Part shown: positions 33,684-41,497 of the stretch, piece after piece
Position numbering within the stretch: position 1 is the first letter of the stretch
How the letters are laid out: each line of letters starts with the position of its first letter
Source: Acidimicrobiia bacterium
Lineage (GTDB): Bacteria > Actinomycetota > Acidimicrobiia > IMCC26256 > PALSA-555
Direction: 5' to 3'
Assembly (NCBI GenBank): GCA_040881685.1
Contig: JBBECS010000036.1
Span: 1-64,000, forward strand
Length of the DNA stretch: 64,000 bases
Notes under the pieces: generated by a model
The model's database searches: none
What the model was told of the DNA's origin: nothing
What the model saw: only the letters and a program-made list of their open reading frames with translations
Position numbers and translations under genes: made by a program

Positions 33684-34783
33684 CGCGACTCGCCGAGGCG
33701 ATACAGGTGGCGGGCGTTCCCGGCCAGGATCAGGTCGCGCTCGTCCTCGGGCACACCCGAGAAGTCGGCGTTGATCGTGCGCCAGGAGTTCGGCCAGTCC
33801 GCGCCCACGTGCGGGTAGTCGCTCGACCACATCATCCGGTCGGGCCCGATGTCGGCCCGGTTGCGCACCGCGAAATGATCCGTGATGTACGTGTACGAGA
33901 AGTTGCGGTCCATGTACTCACTCGGCGGCATCGTGAGCTTGAGGCCCGAGCCTCGGCCCAGCCGGTGGTAGCGGTCGTCGATCTGCTCCTTGAAGTACGG
34001 GATCCAGCCGCAATCCACTTCCGCGAGTACCACTTGGAGCTCGGGGAAGCGGTCGAGCACGCCGGAGAAGATGAGCTGGAGGATGCGCTGCGGCACGTCG
34101 TAAAAGCGCACGTCGCCCGGCAGCTTCGTCTTGTGTGACGTGGGCATGCCGGCCACGAGCGTGACGTGGATGGACAGCGGGACGCCGGCGTCGACCGCAA
34201 GGCTCCACAGCGCGTCGTCTTCGGGCTCGATGTCGAGTCCCCCATGCGGGTATCGGCTGAGGAGCCCCCCGACGATCCCGGGGTTGACGACGGCCCGTTC
34301 GAGCTCGCCGACGGCGTCGGCCACGCCGCTGTTCGGGATCATCGCGAGCCCGCATAGGCGGTTGGGCGCGTGACCGCAGTACTCGGCGAGCCAGTCGTTG
34401 TACGCGCGCACCATCGCGAGGTGGTACTCGGCGTCTTCGTTGGCGGCAATGGCCCACGAGAGACGGGGGGTGGGGTAAAGGATCTCGGCGTCGACGAAGT
34501 CACGGTCCTGCTCCGCGAGTCGCCCGGCCGGGTTGTGCGCGCCCTCCCGCACGTCCTCCCACTTGATCCATGGCCGCATCGCGTCGGGATCCATGCCAGC
34601 TGAGGCGTTGAGCCCGAAGTTGATCGGATCCTCGACCCCTTCGATGACCCACGCGTCGCCCTCGGCGAACCGCTCCATGCGCGGCGCTCGGTCGCGCAAC
34701 TTCGCCGGTACCCGTGAGGTGTAGAGGTCGGGTGGCTCGAGCACGTGGCTGTCAGCCGAGATGAGCCGGTACTGGTGCTCCAT
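33680..34783 (-). CDS. Amidohydrolase-2 family protein
   Basis: A 367-aa ACMSD-like metal-dependent hydrolase or decarboxylase. The N-terminus is LISADSHVLEPPDLYTSRVP, a central His lies in GVPLSIHVTLVAG, and a late Asp in MMWSSDYPHVGADWPNSW. It is closely related in layout to the protein at 23915 but has no N-terminal extension: its ATG overlaps the stop of a mini-ORF made from the same type-2 repeat (TGATG). It belongs to an operon of SDR, DUF35, aldolase, amidohydrolase, lyase and CoA-transferase. Confidence 0.85.
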   Translation of the reverse strand: MEHQYRLISADSHVLEPPDLYTSRVPAKLRDRAPRMERFAEGDAWVIEGVEDPINFGLNASAGMDPDAMRPWIKWEDVREGAHNPAGRLAEQDRDFVDAEILYPTPRLSWAIAANEDAEYHLAMVRAYNDWLAEYCGHAPNRLCGLAMIPNSGVADAVGELERAVVNPGIVGGLLSRYPHGGLDIEPEDDALWSLAVDAGVPLSIHVTLVAGMPTSHKTKLPGDVRFYDVPQRILQLIFSGVLDRFPELQVVLAEVDCGWIPYFKEQIDDRYHRLGRGSGLKLTMPPSEYMDRNFSYTYITDHFAVRNRADIGPDRMMWSSDYPHVGADWPNSWRTINADFSGVPEDERDLILAGNARHLYRLGESR

Positions 34784-34845
34784 CAGTTCGGGTCGATTCC
34801 GTTACGGCGTCCCGGCCTCCGGCCACGCCTCCACTGCATCTCCAT
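34783..34845 (-). CDS. Bridging mini-ORF 4 (20 codons) between aldolase and amidohydrolase
   Basis: The frame MEMQWRRGRRPGRRNGIDPN starts by TGATG overlap with the aldolase stop and ends by TGATG overlap with the amidohydrolase start, so it fits the gap to the base at both ends. It consists almost entirely of type-2 repeat copy C. Very basic; not recognised. Confidence 0.45.
   Translation of the reverse strand: MEMQWRRGRRPGRRNGIDPN
34790..34842 (-). repeat. Type-2 palindromic repeat, copy C
   Basis: 53 bp on the minus strand, GAGATGCAGTGGAGG through GGAATCGACCC, aligning to copies A and B with about nine substitutions and a one-base deletion (hand alignment). The deletion changes the frame relative to A and B, and the frame closes exactly at the downstream start. 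Confidence 0.65.
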
Positions 34846-36053
34846 CAGGGCGTGCCTCTCGTGAGCAGCATGCACCCGGCCACCGGCCCGCCACCGTTGG
34901 CGACCACGGCAGTCTGCGGCGCGTCGAGCTGGCGATCACCGCTGTCACCGCGGAGCTGGAGGCAGGCCTCGTGCAGAAGGCCGAAGCCGTGGAGTCGGCC
35001 GGCCGAGAGCTGACCGCCGCAGGTGTTCAGCGGGACATCACCGTCGCGTGCGATGCGCTTGCCACCTTCGACGAACTCGCCGCCGGTGCCTGGTTCGCAG
35101 AAGCCGAGCGCCTCGAGCCAGGCCAGCGCCAGAAAGCTGAAGCCGTCGTAGAGCTGGGCGAGGTCGACGTCCGCCGTCGTCAGGTCGGAGCGAGACCACA
35201 GGTGCGCGGCCGCGTCGCGCGCCGCCATCGTGGTGAGGTCATCGAACTGGTCCCACGACGGGCGACCGCGCATCGCAGTGCCCACGGCGTGCACGTGAGC
35301 CGCCGGGCGGCGCGCGTCGGGCGCCGCATCGACGTGCGAGACGACGACTGCCGTTGCACCGTCGACCGGCAGGTCGCAGTCGAACAAGCACAGCGGCGTA
35401 CTGATCATGCGAGCGCCGAGGTACTCGTCCAGCGAGAGCGGCTCGCGGAACACTGCCCTTGGGTTGTCTGCCGCGTTGGCTCGGTCGGTCAGTGCGATCT
35501 GCGCAAGCTGCTCGCGGGTGGTGCCGTACCGGTCGAAGTGAGCCTGGGTGTAGAGCGCGAGCAGGTTGGCGCTCGAACCAGCACCGAACGGGATCGACCA
35601 TTGCCGGTACCCGTCGACTCGCGCGTTGCCGAGACCAGCCGCATGCGCTACCTCGGCGCGAGACCCCGAGCCCTGCTGACTCGACTCGGTGACCGTCCTC
35701 CAGACGACGACGTGGCGCGCCAGCCCGGATGCGATCGCTAGGCACGCGGCGACCACGGCGCCCAACGGCGCCGGACCCTCGGCGCCGCCGTGGCTCCATC
35801 CCAGCTCGAGGCGGAGCGCATCTTGCACATCGCGCACGCCGGCGCTCGCGTACCGGCCCGCGTCACGAGCATTGAGGGCGCCGCCGGGGAACGTGGCCAG
35901 ACCGTCGATGTCGGCGCGGGCGAGGCCGGCGTCCTCGATCGCGGCGAGCACCGCTTCGAGCGTGAGGTCGAGGTTCGTCCGCTCGAGGTTCCGGCCAATC
36001 GCGGACTGGCCCAGACCCGTGATTGCCGAACGCCGCTCGAGGATCTCAGTCAT
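34845..36053 (-). CDS. Ltp2-like acyl-CoA aldolase/thiolase-fold protein 3
   Basis: A 402-aa SCP-x/thiolase superfamily protein. The nucleophile region reads SHGGAEGPAPLGAVVAACLAIASG without the CxxG Cys, and the C-terminal loop is PLNTCGGQLSAGRLHGFGLLHE, as in the two other Ltp2-like proteins of this window. Its DUF35 partner is encoded just upstream (36202-36612) with a coupled mini-ORF between. By analogy it performs a retro-aldol or related C-C cleavage on a CoA ester. Confidence 0.8.
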   Translation of the reverse strand: MTEILERRSAITGLGQSAIGRNLERTNLDLTLEAVLAAIEDAGLARADIDGLATFPGGALNARDAGRYASAGVRDVQDALRLELGWSHGGAEGPAPLGAVVAACLAIASGLARHVVVWRTVTESSQQGSGSRAEVAHAAGLGNARVDGYRQWSIPFGAGSSANLLALYTQAHFDRYGTTREQLAQIALTDRANAADNPRAVFREPLSLDEYLGARMISTPLCLFDCDLPVDGATAVVVSHVDAAPDARRPAAHVHAVGTAMRGRPSWDQFDDLTTMAARDAAAHLWSRSDLTTADVDLAQLYDGFSFLALAWLEALGFCEPGTGGEFVEGGKRIARDGDVPLNTCGGQLSAGRLHGFGLLHEACLQLRGDSGDRQLDAPQTAVVANGGGPVAGCMLLTRGTP

Positions 36054-36205
36054 CGCTTCCGCTCTCGGCGCTTCGCGCCTCCATGGATCGTCGTCGCAAG
36101 CGACGACTCGGTGCTCCGGCGGTCGGCGGAGCCGCCGCCTGCGCGGGGCCGCTCCGGCCCCGCTCGCTGCGGGCCGGGGTACCCGACCCGCGGACGCGCG
36201 CTCAT
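36050..36205 (-). CDS. Bridging mini-ORF 5 (51 codons) between DUF35 and aldolase genes
   Basis: The ATG overlaps the DUF35 stop and the TGA overlaps the aldolase ATG (ATGA at both ends). The N-terminal part, with the core GYPGPQRAGPERP, matches mini-ORF 3 at 3854-3943, encoded by the same two-hairpin repeat in the same frame and position. The C-terminal half (SADRRSTESSLATTIHGGAK and RRERKR) is different and also ends in an Arg-rich run, as mini-ORF 3 does. No family is recognised. Confidence 0.5.
   Translation of the reverse strand: MSARPRVGYPGPQRAGPERPRAGGGSADRRSTESSLATTIHGGAKRRERKR
36143..36191 (-). repeat. Type-1 palindromic repeat, copy 4 (double hairpin)
   Basis: Two adjacent inverted repeats: GCGGGGCCG / CGGCCCCGC around CTC (36143-36163) and a 10-bp arm pair with one mismatch around the TAC core (36169-36191). 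Read on the minus strand from 36205, ATGAGCG...GGGTACCCCGG..CCGCAGCGAGCGGGGCC matches 3854-3907 in order and spacing. Confidence 0.75.
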
Positions 36206-36612
36206 GTGGCCGGCTCGAAGAGTGGGAACCACACGTCGTCCACTTGCTCGAAGCAGACCTGGACAGCCATGCCGCCGGCGACCGCGCCCGCCTCGACGTT
36301 CACGAGGTTCGTGGTCAGCCGGAGCCCCGGCTGCTCGACGAGCTCGACGATCGCGATCACGTACGGCGGGTCCATCAAGCCCCAGTCCTGATGGTTCACC
36401 GTGAAAGTCGCGACCGTGCCGCGGCCGGTCACTGGTTCTGGTGCGACGGAGCGCGATGCGCACTGCGGACACACCGGCGCCGGCGGGTGCACGTACGAGT
36501 AGCAGTCGCCACAACGCAGGAAGCGCAACCGCCCGTCGACACCGGATGTCCAGAAGAACTCGGTCTCGGGCGTGAGCGCGGGGAGCGGGCGCGTCGGTGC
36601 GTCGGTGCTCAT
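36202..36612 (-). CDS. DUF35 zinc-ribbon/OB-fold protein, aldolase partner 3
   Basis: A 136-aa DUF35 protein with zinc ribbon CGDCYSYVHPPAPVCPQCAS (about residues 34-53) and OB fold (GRGTVATFTVNH, GLRLTTNLVNV). It is the probable partner of the aldolase at 34845-36053. It starts inside the SDR stop (ATGA, 36609-36612), and its own stop overlaps mini-ORF 5. Confidence 0.86.
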   Translation of the reverse strand: MSTDAPTRPLPALTPETEFFWTSGVDGRLRFLRCGDCYSYVHPPAPVCPQCASRSVAPEPVTGRGTVATFTVNHQDWGLMDPPYVIAIVELVEQPGLRLTTNLVNVEAGAVAGGMAVQVCFEQVDDVWFPLFEPAT

Positions 36613-37391
36613 GCTGGCATGCAGAGGCCGGCATCGACGCAGAGCACCTGGCCGGTGATCATCGACGCGTCGTCACTGGCAAAGAACACCGCCGCGCCGG
36701 TGAGGTCTTCGGGCTCCAAGGTGCGGTGCAACGCCGCCTTGCGCCGTAGCTCTTCGATGCGCGCCGGCTCGAGGTCGGCCTTCATCGCGTCGGTGAGTAC
36801 GGGGCCGGGGGAAATGCAGTTCACGGTGATCCCGTACTGGCCGAGCTGCACCGCGAGGAACTTCGTGAGCCCGACGATGCCCCACTTCGTCTGGTTGTAC
36901 CCGAAGGAGTTGAGACCTTCATACACGGGTGCTTCGAACCGGTCGGGCGCGTAGATGTACGCCGCGTCCGACGCCTGCATGATCACGCGGCCGCGGGCTT
37001 GCTCGACCATCGGGACCGCGGCGGCGCGCGTCATGAGCCACGCGCCGTGCAGGTTCACGTCGAACACCTTCTTCAGGTAGGCGAGGCTGTGGTCGGTCTT
37101 GTCGAGATCGCCGAAGAGGGCCGCGTTGTTGAGCAGCACGTCCACGGTGCCGAAGCGCTCGACGCTCTGGCGCACGCACGCCGCCGCCGACTCCTCGTCG
37201 GCCACGTCGGTGGGCACGAAGATGGCTTCGCCACGGCTCGAGAGCTCCTCGAGGGTCGCCTCACCGTCCTCCTTGTTGAGGTCGGCGATCACCACGTGAG
37301 CGCCCTCGTCGAGGAGCCGGGTCGCGTAGGCCTTGCCGATGCCACGCCCCGCGCCGGTGACGATGGCGACCTTGCCCTGCAGCCGCACCAA
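36609..37391 (-). CDS. Short-chain dehydrogenase/reductase
   Basis: A 260-aa SDR and first gene of the operon: RLQGKVAIVTGAGRGIGKAYA, Asp after beta-2 (IADLNKEDG, NAD-preferring), LNNAALFG, QASDAAYIYAP with a Ser/Asp active-site loop, and FGYNQTKWGIVGL (YxxxK). The C-terminus is GQVLCVDAGLCMPA. It likely oxidises a hydroxyacyl intermediate before cleavage by the aldolase. The ATG is 26 bp from palindromic operator site 2. Confidence 0.84.
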   Translation of the reverse strand: MVRLQGKVAIVTGAGRGIGKAYATRLLDEGAHVVIADLNKEDGEATLEELSSRGEAIFVPTDVADEESAAACVRQSVERFGTVDVLLNNAALFGDLDKTDHSLAYLKKVFDVNLHGAWLMTRAAAVPMVEQARGRVIMQASDAAYIYAPDRFEAPVYEGLNSFGYNQTKWGIVGLTKFLAVQLGQYGITVNCISPGPVLTDAMKADLEPARIEELRRKAALHRTLEPEDLTGAAVFFASDDASMITGQVLCVDAGLCMPA

Positions 37392-37417
37392 CCGATGTTC
37401 CCACGGGCCTTCCCGAG

Positions 37418-37437
37418 CGTCAACACCCGCGTTGACG
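37418..37437. promoter_or_regulatory. Palindromic operator, site 2 of 4
   Basis: CGTCAAC, six bases, GTTGACG: same arms as site 1 (23840). It is the only notable element between the VOC gene stop (37450) and the SDR start (37391), hence in the promoter of the six-gene operon. Confidence 0.7.
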
Positions 37438-37449
37438 ACAATGGGACTG

Positions 37450-37917
37450 TTACGAGTAGCGCGCCGCCGGTGTGCCGGGCGGGTTGGAGACGCCGGGCTT
37501 CGCGTCGGGGTTGGTCACGCAGATCTCGCACTCGAGACCATCCGGATCGCGGAAGAAGACGCTCAGGATCGAGCCGAAGTCGGTGACGAACTCATCGGCC
37601 GCGCCTCGCGCGATCAGCCGCTCGCGGATCGTCTCGAACGCCTCGATCGACTCCGCGTGCAAGGCTAGATGGTCGATGCGCCCCCGCTCGAACATCGGGA
37701 CCTGTCGCTCGGCTTCGGCGTTGCCCTCGACCTGGAACACGTTGAACGCCGAGTGCGGACCGACGTGGACGGTCGACATGCGGACGCCCGACGGCACGGC
37801 AGGGTCTTCCGGGCCGTCGCGCTCGACCACGGCGCCGAACACCTCCTCATAGAAGGCGTGGAGCCGATCCGTGTCGTGCGTGAGGATCGCAACGTGGTTG
37901 AAGCCGTCGACCAGCAT
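37450..37917 (-). CDS. VOC/glyoxalase-family protein
   Basis: A 155-aa VOC protein: MLVDGFNHVAILTHDTDRLHAFYEEVFGAVVER, SAFNVFQVEG, RIDHLALHAESIEAFETIRERL and SVFFRDPDGLECEICVTNPD carry the metal-ligand pattern. It has a good RBS (GGAGG just upstream of ATG 37917). It sits upstream of the six-gene operon on the same strand but is separated from it by the operator, so it is probably its own unit. Confidence 0.8.
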   Translation of the reverse strand: MLVDGFNHVAILTHDTDRLHAFYEEVFGAVVERDGPEDPAVPSGVRMSTVHVGPHSAFNVFQVEGNAEAERQVPMFERGRIDHLALHAESIEAFETIRERLIARGAADEFVTDFGSILSVFFRDPDGLECEICVTNPDAKPGVSNPPGTPAARYS

Positions 37918-37970
37918 CGAGCCTCCTTCGACATCGAGCATAGAGAAACGGTTGGGTGGGGCCGGCACCG

Positions 37971-38543
37971 ATGAGGCATGGTGATGCCGTGGATCACCGC
38001 GACGCCGACACGCTCGAGGCGGGCATCGCCGAGGTGCGTCTGGCGGCGAAGGACGACGGACGCGTCGAGCTGATCGTCGCTCGACCTGACGTGGAAGAGC
38101 GGGCAGTTCTCGACGAGGCGACGCTCGACGCCCGCGCAGGGTTGGTCGGTGACAACTGGCTCCCGCGGGGCAATCGCCGACGGGAGGACGGGTCCGCGGA
38201 TCCCGAAGCCCAGGTCACGCTGATGAACGCACGAGCCGCCGCGCTCATCGCCGGCGATCGCCAGCTGTGGCCGCTCGCGGGCGACCAGCTCTACGTCGAC
38301 TTCGATCTCGGTGTCGAGAACCTCCCGCCCGGAAGCCGTCTCGCGATCGGTGACGCGGTCGTCGAGGTAAGCGCGACGCCGCACACGGGGTGCGCAAAGT
38401 TCCAGGCCCGATTCGGGAAGGACGCGCTGCGGTTCGTCAACTCACCCGTGGGTCGCGACCTGAACCTTCGGGGCATCAACACCAAGGTGATCGCCGGTGG
38501 TGTGGTCCGCGTCGGTGACGTCGTCCGGAAAGCGGGACCCTGA
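37971..38543 (+). CDS. MOSC-domain protein
   Basis: About 190 aa. TLEAGIAEVRLAAKDDGRVELIVARP, GLVGDNWLPRG, QVTLMNARAAALIAG, DQLYVDFDLGVENLPPGSRLAIGDAVVEVSATPHTGCAKFQARFG and NLRGINTKVIAGGVVRVGD are typical MOSC features, including the conserved Cys (HTGCAKF) that binds molybdenum-cofactor sulfur in relatives. Family members handle molybdopterin or reduce N-hydroxylated compounds. ATG 37971 and GTG 37989 are both possible. Confidence 0.8.
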   Translation: MRHGDAVDHRDADTLEAGIAEVRLAAKDDGRVELIVARPDVEERAVLDEATLDARAGLVGDNWLPRGNRRREDGSADPEAQVTLMNARAAALIAGDRQLWPLAGDQLYVDFDLGVENLPPGSRLAIGDAVVEVSATPHTGCAKFQARFGKDALRFVNSPVGRDLNLRGINTKVIAGGVVRVGDVVRKAGP

Positions 38544-38544
38544 A

Positions 38545-38949
38545 TCAGCTGGCATCGGTGATCTTGAACACCGGGTGCTGCGCCGGGTCTGGGAGCTGCT
38601 CGAAGAAGCGCTTCACCTCACCGTCCCACTTGGCGCGGTACGCGGCGATGATCGGCGGGCGTTCCGCCGCAGGAACTTCGGTCGCCGTGAAGCGTTGCCG
38701 CTTCCGTCGCCGACGGATCTCGCCACCGCCAGCCGCGCGCAGGTTCTGCACCCATTCCGACTCGCCCCGGGCAGACATCAAGTAGCGCTCTCCACCCAGC
38801 TCGAGGACGTTCACCGGGAGCAGCTGGGGCTTGCCGCTGCGCCGGCCCACCACCGAAAGCGTCGGAACGGCACCCGACCAGCGCACCATCGAGTTGGCGA
38901 CCTTGCGGAGCAACCACCCGGGACGGATGCGACGAGCCGGTTCGCTCAT
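38545..38949 (-). CDS. DDN-like F420-dependent nitroreductase/quinone reductase
   Basis: A 134-aa split-barrel protein of the deazaflavin-dependent nitroreductase family: VPTLSVVGRRSGKPQLLPVNVLELGGERYLMSARGESEWVQNLRAAGGGEIRRRRKRQRF. This pattern (GRRSG, then the strand and W/N motif before the basic loop) is characteristic of Ddn-type enzymes, which use F420H2. The ATG overlaps the stop of the upstream esterase gene (ATGA). Confidence 0.82.
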   Translation of the reverse strand: MSEPARRIRPGWLLRKVANSMVRWSGAVPTLSVVGRRSGKPQLLPVNVLELGGERYLMSARGESEWVQNLRAAGGGEIRRRRKRQRFTATEVPAAERPPIIAAYRAKWDGEVKRFFEQLPDPAQHPVFKITDAS

Positions 38950-39896
38950 CCCTTGATGCACTCGCGGAGGAAGTCTTGGAGCCTTGGGAACCAGTGCGCG
39001 CCGACCGTCGGCATGCCGATGCAGGCATGCGGTGACTCGGGGTACACGAGGAGCTTGGTCGTGTTGGCGGCGAGCTCCCAGCGTGCGGCCATGAAGAGGT
39101 TGTCGTCGATGAAGTGGTCGTCGGTCCCTACCGTGAACAGTGCGGGCGGGAGGTTCCGCAGGTCGGCGTATAGCGGAGAGATGTCGGGAGCGCGCCGCTG
39201 ATCGCTCGACATTCCCGGTACGAAGCACTCCTCGATTCTCCGCAGGGTGGCGTTCGACAGGACGTCGGGACGCTCGGGCTCGGCGCATTGACTCGGCAGG
39301 GTGCCGCTGTGTTCGTACTGGCCGAAGACGAGGTTGGCGCCGACGAACCGGTCGACCGCGTCGTGCTTGTCCCGCACACGGACCAACGTGCACGCCGACA
39401 GGTGCGCACCGGCTGACTCCCCGCCGATGAGCAGGCGTGCCGAGCCGTACTCCTTCTCGGCGTGCTCGAGCAGCCACAGTGCTGCGGCTTCACAGTCGTC
39501 CGTAGCCGCGGGATAGGGATGTTCGGGCGCGAGCCGATAGTCGACGCTCACGAAGGCGAGGTTCAGCTCGGCGCTCAGCATCTCGTGCAGGAGATCGGTC
39601 ATCTCTGGCTCGCCAGTGACCCATCCGCCACCGTGGATGTGCAGCATCACCGCGTCGACCTGGTCCGGCACGAAGGTGCGGAGACGCATCGGCCCGGCGG
39701 GGCCATGGATCGTCCGGTCGATCCCTTTGTCGGACGGGAACGTCTGTCCCACGTGCGCGGCTCGCCACGCAGTCACCCACTCATCGAGCGGCATCGACGG
39801 ATCGTCGGGCGCCTGCGCGAACGAAGCGATGTATGCGTCGGCTTCCTCACGCAGCGCGGGGCGGAGCGCTTCCCATTCGTCGTCCCAGAGCTTCAC
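38946..39896 (-). CDS. HSL-type alpha/beta hydrolase (esterase)
   Basis: A 316-aa alpha/beta hydrolase-3 protein: oxyanion HIHGGGWVTG, nucleophile elbow GGESAGAHLS, acid TVGTDDHFIDD and C-terminal His in ESPHACIGM. Hormone-sensitive-lipase-type enzymes hydrolyse short acyl or aryl esters. It forms a two-gene unit with the DDN-like reductase downstream. Confidence 0.86.
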   Translation of the reverse strand: MKLWDDEWEALRPALREEADAYIASFAQAPDDPSMPLDEWVTAWRAAHVGQTFPSDKGIDRTIHGPAGPMRLRTFVPDQVDAVMLHIHGGGWVTGEPEMTDLLHEMLSAELNLAFVSVDYRLAPEHPYPAATDDCEAAALWLLEHAEKEYGSARLLIGGESAGAHLSACTLVRVRDKHDAVDRFVGANLVFGQYEHSGTLPSQCAEPERPDVLSNATLRRIEECFVPGMSSDQRRAPDISPLYADLRNLPPALFTVGTDDHFIDDNLFMAARWELAANTTKLLVYPESPHACIGMPTVGAHWFPRLQDFLRECIKG

Positions 39897-39987
39897 GGTC
39901 GGGCAGGCTATCCATCAGCCGTCCAGATCGGTCGAGGCTTCGCGCCGTTGCTCCCATGGCGCAAGGACGCCCGGTACCCTCGCCGCC

Positions 39988-41298
39988 GTGAGCGAGGGCA
40001 TCCTCTTTCCTGCACCGCGCGATCCGGTGCAGCCGTTCTGGGATCCGCCCGCCCAGACAATGGACCCTGCGCAACGGCGAGCCGTGCAAGACGAGCGGCT
40101 GCGGGATCTCGTGGCCCGCACGCTGGAACGCCCGGTTCCGTTCTTTGCCCACAAGCTCAGCGTGGCCCATATAAAGGGTGCGCGCGACGTCAGCGGTGTG
40201 GACGATCTCGCCGCCATCCCCGTCACCGTCAAGCAGGAGCTGCGCGACTCCGAGCAGGCCACGCCGCCCGTGGGGGACTACCGCTACACGGACCTCTCGC
40301 AATGCGTGCGGATGGGCACGTCGACCGGCACGACCGGCATCCCGACGATCCGGCTCTGGACGAGCCACGACCTCTGGGTGGAATACGAGTCAGCCGCCCG
40401 CCACTGGTGGCGCAACGGCTGGCGCCCGGGCATGAGCATCACGCACGCGCACCCGGGATACCTCTACGGCGGCGGGCTGCTCCTCCAGGGCGCGTACGAG
40501 TACTTCGGGTTCCTCGCCATCTGGGTGCCGCCGCCCGAGACCGACGAGGCCGCGGAACAAGGCATCCGCACGTGGATGCGCATGCGTCCCGACATTCCGT
40601 TCGGTCACTACTCCGTCGGCCGGTTCTGCGAGGTCGCAACCAAGCTCGGGCTGGATCCGTTCGACGATGTCGGACTCGAGCAGTCGCACTACCCCGGACC
40701 GGGCGCCGACGCTCCTCTCACCAGCGGGGGATCGGAGTGCTACGCGTTCGTGTCGAGCCCGTGCGATCAGAGCCCGGGTGGGCACGTGAACGAGGACTGG
40801 GCGGTCATCGAAGCGATCGATCAGTCCACCGGGCGCCCCGTGCCCGACGGGGAGTGGGGGAGCCTCACGCTCACCACCCTCGACCGCGACAACCCATTGC
40901 TGCGATATGACCTCGAGGAAGCGGTCAAGCTCCTCCGCGACCCGTGCCCCTGCGGCGAGACCACCGTGCGCGCCCTCTGGGGCGGCCGGGTGGCCCACCT
41001 GCTGCACGCGCAAGGTGTGTCTTTCCAGGTCGCCGACGTCGAGCGAGCGCTCCTCGCGGTCACCGAGGTTTCGACGCCCTCGCTCGAGTTCGTAGTCGTC
41101 CGTCCGAGCGAGGGAAGCAACGTCCCGGTCGTGGTGCGAGTCGAGCGCGGAGAGTCCACCGGTGATGTCGACGGGCTGCGCGCCCGGTGTGAGGCGGCCA
41201 TCGTCGACGGCATCGGCGTGCGAGCGACGATCGAGCTCGTGGAGCGAGGGTCGCTGCCGCGATCGGGCTACAAGGCGGCCAGGCTCGTCGACGAGTGA
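39988..41298 (+). CDS. Phenylacetate-CoA ligase-like AMP-forming enzyme
   Basis: A 436-aa adenylate-forming ligase of the PaaK type: N-terminal RPVPFFAHKLS, P-loop TSTGTTGIPTIRLWTSHD, C-terminal YDLEEAVKLL and GRVAHLLHAQGVSFQVADVERALL (PaaK uses a short C-terminal domain), ending RSGYKAARLVDE. It activates an aromatic or similar carboxylic acid as CoA ester. The start is GTG 39988. It is divergent from the esterase-reductase pair, separated by 91 bp. Confidence 0.82.
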   Translation: MSEGILFPAPRDPVQPFWDPPAQTMDPAQRRAVQDERLRDLVARTLERPVPFFAHKLSVAHIKGARDVSGVDDLAAIPVTVKQELRDSEQATPPVGDYRYTDLSQCVRMGTSTGTTGIPTIRLWTSHDLWVEYESAARHWWRNGWRPGMSITHAHPGYLYGGGLLLQGAYEYFGFLAIWVPPPETDEAAEQGIRTWMRMRPDIPFGHYSVGRFCEVATKLGLDPFDDVGLEQSHYPGPGADAPLTSGGSECYAFVSSPCDQSPGGHVNEDWAVIEAIDQSTGRPVPDGEWGSLTLTTLDRDNPLLRYDLEEAVKLLRDPCPCGETTVRALWGGRVAHLLHAQGVSFQVADVERALLAVTEVSTPSLEFVVVRPSEGSNVPVVVRVERGESTGDVDGLRARCEAAIVDGIGVRATIELVERGSLPRSGYKAARLVDE

Positions 41299-41497
41299 CC
41301 TCAGTCGAGGTTGCCTGAACCCTCGAATCGGCTGAGACGACACGTCCTCAAGCAGGGCGTTGTGTGCACCGATGATGCCTGGAGAGCCCAGAGGCGGTGG
41401 TACCGTTGGGTTCTTCCGCCGGATCCGCGGCGGAGATCCGAGTTGCACTGCCCTGGACCTCGGTGGTGTGAGTATCGCCACCTCGCGAGGTTGAGAG

